The notes under the pieces were generated by a model, which made no database searches, was not told the origin of the DNA, and saw only the letters and a program-made list of their open reading frames with translations. From the NCBI GenBank assembly GCA_945957305.1, contig CAMFLN010000015.1, positions 1-13,500 on the forward strand: a stretch of DNA of 13,500 bases. Reading direction: 5' to 3'. Both the position numbers and the translations under genes were made by a program. The DNA is from an uncultured Planctomycetaceae bacterium (GTDB lineage Bacteria; Planctomycetota; Planctomycetia; Pirellulales; JACPPG01). This document shows, one piece after another, positions 6,760 through 13,500 of this stretch (the first letter of the stretch is position 1; each line of letters opens with the position of its first letter).

Positions 6760-6783
6760 GCACGGACAACGAGTTGTCCGTGC
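6760..6783. repeat. Strong 11-bp-stem hairpin palindrome
   Basis: GCACGGACAAC (6760-6770) and GTTGTCCGTGC (6773-6783) are perfect reverse complements separated only by GA. It lies 80 nt after the small protein gene. No T-run follows on either strand, so it is not a normal intrinsic terminator. It looks like a REP-type intergenic palindrome or an RNA-stabilising 3' hairpin. Confidence 0.65.
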
Positions 6784-6814
6784 CACCCCCGCGAATTGTC
6801 CGCCACCCCCGCGA
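6774..6814. repeat. Short tandem duplication with a 2-nt difference
   Basis: The unit at 6774-6794 (TTGTCCG, TG, CCACCCCCGCGA) is repeated at 6796-6814 without the central TG. The first copy shares its start with the right arm of the hairpin at 6760-6783, so part of the palindrome was apparently copied. The second copy has no partner arm. Confidence 0.6.
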
Positions 6815-6838
6815 GCCGCTTCCGCGGTAAAAATAAAA

Positions 6839-6871
6839 GACCCTGGACAAGCACAGGGCCTGTCCAGGGTC
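6839..6871 (-). terminator. Intrinsic (Rho-independent) terminator for the Gly-rich protein gene
   Basis: A perfect 11-bp stem: GACCCTGGACA (6839-6849) and TGTCCAGGGTC (6861-6871), with an 11-nt loop. On the minus strand the stem is followed at once by TTTTATTTTT, the reverse complement of the A-rich run at about 6829-6838. It lies 73 nt after the stop of the minus-strand gene at 6944, the right place and orientation. On the plus strand only a weak CCGTTTAT follows, so it may also slow transcripts from the small protein gene. Confidence 0.88.
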
Positions 6872-6943
6872 CGTTTATGAGCAAGGTGTGCTTCTGGCAG
6901 TCGGCGTCGCGGAGGTGCGACGAGCTGCAATCGGCACTCGTTG

Positions 6944-7942
6944 TTACTTGTCGTCCGCAGGCTTTGCGTCCTTGCCGTCGCCGCTTTTGCCTTGGCGAAC
7001 GATCACCTTTTCTTCGACCTCTTGGGTGATCTCGCGGTTGGGGGCGGTGATGGCAATGACCTGCTTCTGCACGCCCTCGGTCTTCAAGGTGCGGCCCGAA
7101 TCGATATCGAAGTAGATGGTCATGGCGCCGTCTTGCTCTTCGATCTCGATGTCGACTTGCGATTCTTCGGCCGGCTCAAACGTGATCTCGGTCTTGGCCG
7201 CGATCTTCTGAATTTCGTGCCCTTCGGCCGAAGACTTCTCCGAAGTCGAGTACGTGACCGCGGTTTTCTTTACGCCCGCGCCGCGCATTTCTTCCTCGAA
7301 GTTCTGCGACCAGGTGATGTCAGGGCTCACGGCCTTTTCAGGAAGCGGTACCACCGAACGGGTGATCATTTCCTTGATGCTGGCTTCGGACAGACCGCCC
7401 ATCATGCCCCCCATGCCGCCGCCACCGCCGCGACGTCCGCCACCGCCGCCACCTTGTTGCTTGGCGAGTTGTTCCTTGACCTTCTCGGGCAGCGTAATAT
7501 CGCTGACCTTGCCGGCCGCCGTGGCCTTGAGCGTGAAAGTGCCGCCGACCAGCGACTCGATCATCGGACCCATCATGTCCCAGATTTGGCCCTGGCCGCT
7601 CCCTGCCTTTTGCGAGTCATAGTCCAGACCGCCTCCCAAAGGCGAATCCATCTTCATCTGGATGCGGTCGACCGTTTGCTCGATCGTGGCGGTACCATCG
7701 CCGTCGACCGATTTCACTTTCCAGCTGGTGTCGAAGATCATGCTCGACTTGATTTCGATCAACGAGCCGCTGAGATCGATCTTGCGCTCAGTCTCGTTGT
7801 CCATGACATAGTTGTAGGCATCCCCTTCTTTGAACTTCCAACGCAACACATGCTGCGCGTGGGCCGACGCGGCAGTCAGCAAGGTACTGGCCGCGACGGC
7901 AAGCAGCAGCAACAACCGCCGATGAAACTGAGAACAGCACAT
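6944..7942 (-). CDS. Exported protein of unknown function with glycine-rich insert (DUF6263-like)
   Basis: 332 residues from the chosen ATG. A signal peptide (basic HRR, hydrophobic 10-22, cut after AHA or AHAQ near 29-30) indicates export. The mature protein opens with LRWKFKEGDAYNY and is rich in alternating beta-type segments (for example 59-72, 84-97, 249-258, 263-280). This resembles the DUF6263 type of planctomycete secreted protein, a tentative match from memory. A run of mostly glycine with Arg and Met (164-183) splits the protein into two halves of similar character and is probably a flexible linker. No catalytic motif is visible. The frame is open upstream to 8104, but the signal peptide starts at 7942 and AAAGG lies about nine nt before it, so the shorter start is preferred. 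It is a single gene ended by the terminator at 6839-6871. Confidence 0.88.
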   Translation of the reverse strand: MCCSQFHRRLLLLLAVAASTLLTAASAHAQHVLRWKFKEGDAYNYVMDNETERKIDLSGSLIEIKSSMIFDTSWKVKSVDGDGTATIEQTVDRIQMKMDSPLGGGLDYDSQKAGSGQGQIWDMMGPMIESLVGGTFTLKATAAGKVSDITLPEKVKEQLAKQQGGGGGGRRGGGGGMGGMMGGLSEASIKEMITRSVVPLPEKAVSPDITWSQNFEEEMRGAGVKKTAVTYSTSEKSSAEGHEIQKIAAKTEITFEPAEESQVDIEIEEQDGAMTIYFDIDSGRTLKTEGVQKQVIAITAPNREITQEVEEKVIVRQGKSGDGKDAKPADDK

Positions 7943-8386
7943 AACGTTCGCCTTTCGTGTTTTGAGTGGACCGACGCTCGAGTTTCCGAACTTCCAAGTA
8001 CGTGTCGCAATCACCCACCACGCCCGGGCCATCATCTGCAAGAAGGCATTGACCGCCGTGTGCCTTGTGTCGTTCCAGCGAAGCGATGCAGAACGCGAGC
8101 CCATATTTTCATTTTCCGCCGTGGCCGGCCGCAGGCCGGTCCGGGGCTAATTGTATCCCTCGCTACACGTTACGCAATCGCGGGACCTACCGAGTGCTGG
8201 ACGGCGGCCCGCTAGCTACCATCCCGCCCGGCTACGCTGCTCGTGGCTCATCGAGTCCTTACAACCCCCGCGCGGTGCGACGACGCGCATGCTGTGCTAC
8301 AACGTGGCACATGCCGCGAGAGCCGAGAATCTCCTGCGGACAAAAGTTCGCCGAGGCATTCTGTCACCCACGGATCGGAGGTTGCG
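7943..8386. other. 444-nt divergent intergenic region, little recognised
   Basis: This separates the minus-strand Gly-rich protein gene from the plus-strand SDR gene, so both promoters should lie here. No convincing -35/-10 pair was found for either. The one structure is a compact inverted repeat (GGCCGGCC at 8123-8130, GCA, GGCCGGTCC at 8134-8142) without a T-run. The frames of both flanking genes are open for some distance into the region, but nothing there looks like conserved protein. No tRNA or small RNA signature was seen. Confidence 0.4.
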
Positions 8387-9181
8387 ATGAACGTAGAGGG
8401 GAAGGGGGCTATCGTCACCGGCGGTGGCACAGGCGTCGGACGTGCGACCGCTCTGGATCTGGCGCGGCGCGGCTGCGCCGTGCTGATCAACTATTCACGA
8501 TCGAAGGACGAAGCCGAGCAAACGGCCGCCGACATTCGTGCCCTCGGCGTGCGCGGCGTGGCCGTGCAGGCTGACGTGGCCGACGATGCCGCTTGCCGCG
8601 CAATGGTCGAAACGGCGGTGCGCGAGTTGGGACGTCTGGATGTTTTGGTCAACAATGCCGGCACGACGCGCTTCATCCCGCACGATCGGTTGGAAGACGT
8701 CACAACCGAGGATTGGGAACGCATCTTCGCCGTGAACCTGCACGGCCCGTTTCAATGTGCGCGGGCCGCGGCGGCGGCGATTCGCGCCGGCGGCGACGAA
8801 GGAGAGATCGTCAATGTCGCGAGCGTGGCAGGCATCGCGGCCATGGGAAGTTCGATTCCCTACTGCGCCTCAAAAGCGGCGCTGTTGAATATGACGGTGG
8901 CGCTGGCGAGGGTCCTCGCGCCCAAGATTCGCGTCAACGCCGTGGCTCCTGGCTTTATCGAGGGGCGCTGGCTTAAAGGAGGACTGGGGGCCAATTACGA
9001 TGCCGCGCTCAAGCTGTACGAAGACAAATTGCCGCTAGGGCGCGTGTGCCAGCCCGAGGATGTGGCAGCCGCGATCGTGAGTTTGATCACCGGCTCGGAC
9101 ACCGTGACCGGACAAACGATCGTCTGCGACAGCGGCATGTTGATTGCCGATTTCGTCGCGCGATCCAAGCCGCGCACTTGA
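8387..9181 (+). CDS. Short-chain dehydrogenase/reductase (SDR, classical type)
   Basis: 264 residues, the usual length of a classical SDR: a cytoplasmic NAD(P)-dependent oxidoreductase with a single Rossmann domain. The cofactor loop TGGGTGVG is at 11-18 and NNAG at 89-92. The catalytic set is N117, S146, Y159 and K163, with Y-x-x-x-K intact. Residues NYSRSK after the second strand (36 on; Ser/Arg rather than an acidic residue) suggest a preference for NADPH. The C-terminal PGFIEG segment and the TGQTIVCDSG end resemble FabG and sugar or alcohol dehydrogenases, so the substrate is open. The ATG at 8387 is supported by GGAGG at 8377-8381. A pterin dehydratase gene starts 25 nt after the stop, so the two are likely co-transcribed and a pteridine substrate is conceivable. 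Confidence 0.93.
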   Translation: MNVEGKGAIVTGGGTGVGRATALDLARRGCAVLINYSRSKDEAEQTAADIRALGVRGVAVQADVADDAACRAMVETAVRELGRLDVLVNNAGTTRFIPHDRLEDVTTEDWERIFAVNLHGPFQCARAAAAAIRAGGDEGEIVNVASVAGIAAMGSSIPYCASKAALLNMTVALARVLAPKIRVNAVAPGFIEGRWLKGGLGANYDAALKLYEDKLPLGRVCQPEDVAAAIVSLITGSDTVTGQTIVCDSGMLIADFVARSKPRT

Positions 9182-9206
9182 ATGTCAACTCCCGGAGAAC
9201 TCTTTG

Positions 9207-9548
9207 ATGCCTGACGATCATTTGTTCGACGAAACCGAATTGCAGGCCGAACTGGCCCGGCTGCCTGGCTGGGAGGTTCGCGACGGCTGGCTGCGTCGCA
9301 AGTATCGCACGCCCGGCTGGCCGCATACGCTGCTCTTGGCGAATACGATCGGTTACCTGGCCGAGGCGGCGTACCACCACCCGGACTTGTCGCTGGGTTA
9401 CGCCGAGGTGACGGTGAAACTGCAAACGCACCGGGTCCGCGGCATCACGGCCCACGATACGGAATTGGCCGCGAAAATCGACGAAGTGGTGCTGTGGAAG
9501 CCCTCCGGCGGGGCGTTGGAAGGATTTCCCAAAACTTGGGTCCATTGA
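9207..9548 (+). CDS. Pterin-4a-carbinolamine dehydratase (PCD/DCoH family)
   Basis: 113 residues, close to the usual length of about 100. The enzyme removes water from 4a-hydroxytetrahydropterin to give quinonoid dihydropterin, so recycling the cofactor of aromatic amino acid hydroxylases. Related members also occur in bacteria lacking such hydroxylases. The family signature is intact: EAAYHHPDLSLGY (53-65) with H57, H58 and P59, then VTVKLQTH with H75, and GITAHD ending at D84. The ATG at 9207 is preferred because homology starts just after it and GGAG lies at 9194-9197; an in-frame start further up would overlap the SDR. It is the second gene of a probable SDR-PCD unit. No phenylalanine hydroxylase gene is in the window, so the physiological role (hydroxylase cofactor recycling, or another pterin use) is not settled. 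Confidence 0.95.
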   Translation: MPDDHLFDETELQAELARLPGWEVRDGWLRRKYRTPGWPHTLLLANTIGYLAEAAYHHPDLSLGYAEVTVKLQTHRVRGITAHDTELAAKIDEVVLWKPSGGALEGFPKTWVH

Positions 9549-9633
9549 TTGCGTAAAAGGAACAGGCGGCCAAGCAGTCTTAATCCGCGCCTGCTGTTTC
9601 AGCCGTCAACAAGTATCCAGAGAGGTCGCGTAC

Positions 9634-11409
9634 ATGCGTTCTGCCTGCCGTTTTCGTGTCGTGATGTTGGCCTTGTTGGTCGCCGGGTCGCTGTCGCGTT
9701 CCACCATGGCCCATGCGGAAGGCGACACGCCGAGCGCGGCGTTGACCAGGTTGTTTGCAGAGAGCTGGGACTTCGCATTGCGTGAAGATCCGCTCTTTGC
9801 CACGAGCGTGGGCGACAACCGCTTCAACGACAAACTGCCGCGCGAGACTCTGGCCGATCAGCAGCGGCGTTTGCAAGCCGAACGGCAATTTCTTGCGCGT
9901 TGGGCGAAGATACCCCGCGATCAACTTTCGCCAACGGAACAGGCGAACTACGACATCTTTGGCCGCATCAAGCGCGACGCGATCGCCGAATACGAATTTC
10001 AAGCGAACTTGATGCCGATCACCAATCGCGGCGGCTTCCATACCTCGTTCCCCGAACTGCCGCAGGACGTGCCGCTGGCGAACGTAACCGACTATGAGAA
10101 TTACATCGCGCGGCTGAACGGCTTCTCGCAATTGGTCGACGACAATATCGAGTTGATGCGCGCCGGCATGAAGGCGGGCATGGTCTTGCCAGCTGTCTCG
10201 ATGGTTGATTTTGACAAAGCCATTCGCCCGCACGTCGTTGATGAGCCGTCCGCGAGTTTGCTCGACAAACCGTTTACGAAATTTCCCGATGCGATATCGA
10301 CCGCCGACCAAGCGAGACTGACCGCTGCCGGGCGCCAGGCGATCGCAAACAGCGTCGTGCCAGGCTATCGAAAGTTGCTCGACTTCCTGGCCAAGGAATA
10401 CGTTCCGGCGTGTCGGCAGCAGGTCGGCGCGAGCGCGCTACCGCAGGGGCGCGAGTTTTACCGCCATCGCGTGCGGCAATTCACCACCTTGGATCTCGAT
10501 CCGCAACAAGTCCACGACACCGGTATGTCGGAAGTGCGGCGTATCAAGGCCGAAATGCAGGACGTGATCAAGCGGGTCGGTTTTCAAGGTGACTTCAAGG
10601 CCTTTGTCGAGCACCTCCGCACCGATCCCCAGTTCTATGCCGACTCGCCCGAGCAGTTGCTCAAAGAAACCGCCCTGGTACTAAAACGGATGGACGGCGA
10701 ATTGCCCAAGCTGTTCGGAAAACTGCCGCGAACCCCTTATGGAATCCGTGAAGTCCCTGATTTCATCGCCCCGCGCACGACGACAGCTTATTACCAACCG
10801 CCGGCGGGTGACGGCAGCCGGGCCGGTTTCTATTACGTCAACACGTACAACCTGAAGAGCCGCCCACTGTTTGAAATCGAGGCGCTCTCGTTGCACGAGG
10901 CCGTGCCGGGTCACCACCTGCAAATTGCACTCGCGCAGGAGCAGGCCGAGGTCCCGCCGTTTCGCCGCTTTGCTCATTTCACCGCCTTTGTCGAGGGGTG
11001 GGGCTTGTACGCCGAACGCTTAGGGCTCGAGGTGGGCTTCTACCAGGATCCGTACCGCGATTTCGGCCGGTTGAGCTACGAAATGTGGCGCGCCTGTCGT
11101 CTGGTGGTCGACACCGGCATGCATTATTTGGGCTGGACGCGCGAGCAGGCGATTCAGTTCATGGCCGATAACACGGCCCTGTCGCTGCACAACATCACGG
11201 CCGAGGTGGATCGTTACATCGCCTGGCCCGGCCAGGCCGTGGCTTATAAAACGGGGGAGCTGAAAATTCGCGAACTTCGCCGGCTGGCCGAGGAGCAATT
11301 GAAAGACCGCTTCGACGTCCGCGAGTTTCACGATGTGGTCCTGGGGGCGGGTGCCCTGCCGCTGGAAATGCTCGAAGCCAATGTGCGCGCATGGCTGGCC
11401 AAGAAGTAA
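9634..11409 (+). CDS. Exported DUF885 family protein, probable zinc metallopeptidase
   Basis: 591 residues, normal for the DUF885 family (PF05960). A signal peptide (hydrophobic 9-19, cut near AHA at about 28) places it in the periplasm or outside. The family core motif HExxPGHH is H421-E-A-V-P-G-H427-H428, and FVEGW with E454 lies 33 residues after H421. That arrangement resembles an HExxH-type metal site with a distal glutamate. Peptidase activity is an inference from the motif, as few members have been tested. The N-terminal two thirds are mainly helical with the family's ADNRFND-like start (VGDNRFNDKL at about 57-66). The start is supported by GAGAGG eight nt upstream of the ATG. It follows the pterin dehydratase by 85 nt and could share its transcript, but no functional link is evident. 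Confidence 0.94.
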   Translation: MRSACRFRVVMLALLVAGSLSRSTMAHAEGDTPSAALTRLFAESWDFALREDPLFATSVGDNRFNDKLPRETLADQQRRLQAERQFLARWAKIPRDQLSPTEQANYDIFGRIKRDAIAEYEFQANLMPITNRGGFHTSFPELPQDVPLANVTDYENYIARLNGFSQLVDDNIELMRAGMKAGMVLPAVSMVDFDKAIRPHVVDEPSASLLDKPFTKFPDAISTADQARLTAAGRQAIANSVVPGYRKLLDFLAKEYVPACRQQVGASALPQGREFYRHRVRQFTTLDLDPQQVHDTGMSEVRRIKAEMQDVIKRVGFQGDFKAFVEHLRTDPQFYADSPEQLLKETALVLKRMDGELPKLFGKLPRTPYGIREVPDFIAPRTTTAYYQPPAGDGSRAGFYYVNTYNLKSRPLFEIEALSLHEAVPGHHLQIALAQEQAEVPPFRRFAHFTAFVEGWGLYAERLGLEVGFYQDPYRDFGRLSYEMWRACRLVVDTGMHYLGWTREQAIQFMADNTALSLHNITAEVDRYIAWPGQAVAYKTGELKIRELRRLAEEQLKDRFDVREFHDVVLGAGALPLEMLEANVRAWLAKK

Positions 11410-11560
11410 CGCGTTTAGCCGTGTGCGCCGCAGACGCCTGCGGGAGACCGGGTTTGGACATTCCCTTCCCGGCTAAGCAGCCACCCGGCGGGTCGAAGGG
11501 GGGCCGGCGCGATGATCCGGCAGAGATGCTGCGAAATCGCCATTTTTGCGCGACAAAAAG

Positions 11561-11589
11561 TTGCAAAATGTAGGTTGGCCTCTTAAGAT
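11561..11589 (+). promoter_or_regulatory. Possible promoter for the redoxin-copper monooxygenase gene
   Basis: TTGCAA (11561-11566), a 17-nt spacer and TAAGAT (11584-11589), each 4 of 6 to consensus. The region is locally AT-richer than its surroundings. A transcript from here would have a leader of about 80 nt that includes a 12-nt direct repeat (11629-11640 and 11645-11656). Confidence 0.35.
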
Positions 11590-11628
11590 GCGCTTGGCGC
11601 GGCGGCGGTGTTTCTTTGCGCCCATTCT

Positions 11629-11656
11629 CTGCAACCGCCATCTGCTGCAACCGCTA
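11629..11656 (+). repeat. Direct repeat, 12 nt with 16-nt period
   Basis: CTGCAACCGCCA at 11629-11640 recurs as CTGCAACCGCTA at 11645-11656, one mismatch. It lies 22 nt before the start codon of the downstream gene, in its probable leader. A role in regulator binding or simple duplication cannot be told apart. Confidence 0.5.
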
Positions 11657-11677
11657 TTTTCTCCGGGGGTCACGAAG

Positions 11678-13500
11678 ATGAGTTCACGCTGCGCTCTGCC
11701 ATTGGCTTTGGCGTTGATCGTTGGTTTTACCTCTGAGGCGGCAGCGGCCGAAAAACAGGGGGCCATCGGCGCCAAGGTCGCCCCGTTTTCGGCCAGCGAC
11801 TTCCGCGGCAAGACGCACGCGCTGGCCGATTACGCCGACTCGCCCGTCGTGGTGCTGGCGTTCCTGGGAGTCGAATGCCCCCTGTGCAAGATGTACGGAC
11901 CGCGGCTGGAAGAATTGTCGAAACAATATGCGGAAAAGGGTGTGAAATTCATCGGCATCGACCCGAATCGCCAGGACTCGCTCGCCGAGATGACGGCCTA
12001 CGCGCGCCAGCACGGCATCGAGTTCCCACTGCTGAAGGACCTGAACAACACGATTGCCGATGCCCTGGGCGCCGAGCGCACGCCCGAGATCGTGGTGCTC
12101 GATAAAGAGCGCGTGGTGCGTTATCGCGGGCGGATCGACGATCAATACGGTTTTCAATCCGGCACAGGCTACGCTCGTCCACGCGTCAGCCGGCGCGACC
12201 TGGTCGAGGCGCTCGATGAGTTGACCGCCGGCAAGCCCGTTAGCCAGCCAAGCACCGAGGCGGTCGGCTGCTTGATTGGCCGTGTACGTCCAGTGAATGA
12301 AAAGGGAACGGTCACCTACTCGGAACAGATCGCGCGGATCTTTCAAAATCGCTGCGTGGAATGCCATCGCGAGGGGCAGATCGGACCTTTTGCCCTGACC
12401 AGTTACGAAGAGGCCGCTGGCTGGGCCGGGATGATCGAGGAAGTCGTGCGTGACCAGCGTATGCCGCCGTGGCATGCCGATCCTCATTTCGGCACGTTCG
12501 AAAACGATTCGAGCCTGACCAAGGAAGAGAAAGAGCAGATTTACACCTGGGTTGCCAACGGCGCGCCGGAGGGAGATCCCAAGAAACTGCCCGAGCCGCG
12601 CAAATTTCCCGGCACCTACATGATGCCCTACGAGCCGGACCTGATTGTGCGGATGGCGGACGAGCCCTTCGACGTGCCGGCCGAAGGAACGGTGGAATAC
12701 AAGTATTTCATCGTCGACCCCGGCTTTACCGAGGACAAATGGGTGAAAGTCGCCGAGTGCCTGCCCGACAATCGCGAGGTCGTGCATCACATCATCGTTT
12801 TCATCCGTCCGCCCGAGGGGACGGCCAAGGGAATCGAAGCGTTCGGCCACTTGACCGGTTATGCGCCTGGCACGCGCCCGCACGTCTTGCCCGAGGGCAT
12901 GGCGAAATTCGTGCCGGCCGGATCGAAGCTGGTGTTCCAGATGCATTACACGCCGAACGGCACGGCGCAAAAAGATCGCAGTGCCGTGGCGATCAAATTC
13001 GAGGATGCCAAGAACGTGAAGTGGCGTGTCGCGACGATCGGCGCTTCGAACACTTCGTTCTCGATTCCGCCGCACGCCGACAATCATCCCGTCGAATCGC
13101 AGCAGCAATTTGGCAGCGATATTCAACTCTTGTCGCTATTCCCGCACATGCACCTGCGAGGCAAGGCGTTTCACTATGAAGTGACCTATCCGGACGGGAA
13201 GAAGGAAGTCCTGCTCGACGTGCCGCACTATGACTTCAACTGGCAGAACAGCTTTATCTTTAAGGACATCAAGACCCTGCCGAAGGGGACCACGCTTAAT
13301 TGCGTGGCGCATTTCGACAACTCGGAGCACAATCTGGCCAACCCGAATCCTGACGAGACCGTGCGCTGGGGGGATCAGACCTGGGAAGAAATGATGATCG
13401 GTTGGTACGACATGGCCGTGCCGGTGGATGCTTCGCTGGCCGAGGCTGTGCCGGAAAGATTGAACCGCCGCCGCAATCGTGATGCAGAGCGGAACCAGGA
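11678..13500 (+). CDS. Exported fusion: redoxin + cytochrome c-type haem site + copper type II (PHM/DBH-like) monooxygenase, 3' end cut by the window
   Basis: 607 codons are present with no stop, so the gene continues past 13500. A signal peptide (hydrophobic 6-16, AAAA near 24) exports it. Residues about 28-185 are a thioredoxin-fold redoxin/AhpC-TSA domain with C67-P-L-C70. A haem c site follows at C226-V-E-C229-H230, with M262 in RMPPWHAD a likely second iron ligand. About 335-585 is a peptidylglycine/dopamine beta-hydroxylase-like module. By family comparison copper A would use H370-H371 and H423 (QMHYTPNG), and copper B H490-x-H492 (FPHMHLRG) and M572 (WEEMM). All ligands are present, so the module looks catalytically competent: it would insert oxygen into a C-H bond, taking electrons from ascorbate or, plausibly, from its own haem. 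The substrate is unknown. After 592 an arginine-rich stretch begins. Confidence 0.93.
   Translation, partial: MSSRCALPLALALIVGFTSEAAAAEKQGAIGAKVAPFSASDFRGKTHALADYADSPVVVLAFLGVECPLCKMYGPRLEELSKQYAEKGVKFIGIDPNRQDSLAEMTAYARQHGIEFPLLKDLNNTIADALGAERTPEIVVLDKERVVRYRGRIDDQYGFQSGTGYARPRVSRRDLVEALDELTAGKPVSQPSTEAVGCLIGRVRPVNEKGTVTYSEQIARIFQNRCVECHREGQIGPFALTSYEEAAGWAGMIEEVVRDQRMPPWHADPHFGTFENDSSLTKEEKEQIYTWVANGAPEGDPKKLPEPRKFPGTYMMPYEPDLIVRMADEPFDVPAEGTVEYKYFIVDPGFTEDKWVKVAECLPDNREVVHHIIVFIRPPEGTAKGIEAFGHLTGYAPGTRPHVLPEGMAKFVPAGSKLVFQMHYTPNGTAQKDRSAVAIKFEDAKNVKWRVATIGASNTSFSIPPHADNHPVESQQQFGSDIQLLSLFPHMHLRGKAFHYEVTYPDGKKEVLLDVPHYDFNWQNSFIFKDIKTLPKGTTLNCVAHFDNSEHNLANPNPDETVRWGDQTWEEMMIGWYDMAVPVDASLAEAVPERLNRRRNRDAERNQ

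Noticed and set aside
2841..6852. The 10-mer CTGGACAAGC shared by the hairpin at 2840-2866 and the terminator at 6839-6871
   Set aside because: Matches of this length are expected by chance in a 13.5-kb window, and the stems otherwise differ. Not evidence of a common element.
6223..7029. Plus-strand frame overlapping the small basic protein gene (268 codons)
   Set aside because: It passes through two intergenic gaps and the small gene in another frame, giving an Arg/Pro-rich sequence without features. The 59-residue frame has the ribosome site and a patterned sequence.
8123..8142. GC-rich inverted repeat as a terminator
   Set aside because: The stem is only about 6-8 bp and there is no T-run on either strand. 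It lies in a divergent region where no transcript should end.
6941..8215. Plus-strand frame (424 codons)
   Set aside because: Antisense to the Gly-rich exported protein and its leader. The minus-strand frame has a signal peptide and terminator, this one has nothing.
11428..11443. Hairpin CCGCAG/CTGCGG after the DUF885 gene as a terminator
   Set aside because: Short stem and no following T-run. It may be chance, or a Rho-dependent end may be used instead.
11684..13126. Long open frame on the minus strand (480 codons)
   Set aside because: It lies wholly opposite the redoxin-monooxygenase gene, whose plus-strand frame carries all expected motifs. High third-position GC keeps the antisense frame open. 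It has no recognisable domain.
12469..13179. Plus-strand frame inside the monooxygenase gene
   Set aside because: Overlaps the copper domain in a different frame, with Arg-rich shadow composition. The main frame preserves all metal ligands.
1..13500. CRISPR array, tRNA/rRNA, insertion sequence, phage or defence island
   Set aside because: No regularly spaced repeats, cloverleaf, transposase, integrase, nuclease or toxin-antitoxin motifs were seen on either strand. The gene set is housekeeping and exported proteins.

Overview
The window looks like chromosomal DNA of a planctomycete, most likely of the Pirellulales type. This is an inference from several signs: a VPEPST-type PEP-CTERM sorting tail, an exported seven-blade WD40 protein, a tiny Lys/Ala-rich protein starting MSGPIVR, an exported protein with an LRWKFKEGD start, and a redoxin / cytochrome c / copper monooxygenase fusion. 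The DNA is GC-rich, and most genes are single units on alternating strands. No phage, insertion sequence, CRISPR array, rRNA or tRNA was seen.

Layout. 1-210 (+) is the end of a PEP-CTERM protein, followed by an exported beta-lactamase-fold serine hydrolase (261-1733, +). It converges on a DMT/EamA permease (1753-2706, -). Upstream of that lies a D-glycerate dehydrogenase / glyoxylate reductase (2929-3918, -). A REP-like inverted repeat sits between these two minus-strand genes. A 359-nt gap with small hairpins and an operator-like palindrome precedes an unknown four-helix membrane protein (4278-4919, +). This converges on an exported WD40 propeller with a long Ala/Lys/Pro/Glu tail (4931-6244, -). 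Next come a 59-residue basic protein (6501-6680, +), a convergent gap with two strong hairpins (one a clear intrinsic terminator), and an exported protein of unknown function with a glycine-rich insert (6944-7942, -).

The right third is all plus strand: an SDR oxidoreductase (8387-9181), a pterin-4a-carbinolamine dehydratase (9207-9548) and an exported DUF885-type metallopeptidase-like protein (9634-11409). Their spacing (25 and 85 nt) suggests co-transcription at least of the first two. After a gap with a candidate promoter comes a large exported protein that runs off the window (11678 to beyond 13500). In order it carries a thioredoxin-fold redoxin domain, a CxxCH haem site and a two-copper PHM/DBH-type monooxygenase module with every expected metal ligand visible.

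The genes do not form one pathway. The shared theme is secretion: six of the twelve (PEP-CTERM protein, hydrolase, WD40, Gly-rich protein, DUF885, redoxin fusion) carry export or sorting signals. The least ordinary items are the redox/copper fusion, the very short basic protein, the palindrome over a promoter -35 box, and the family of intergenic hairpins.
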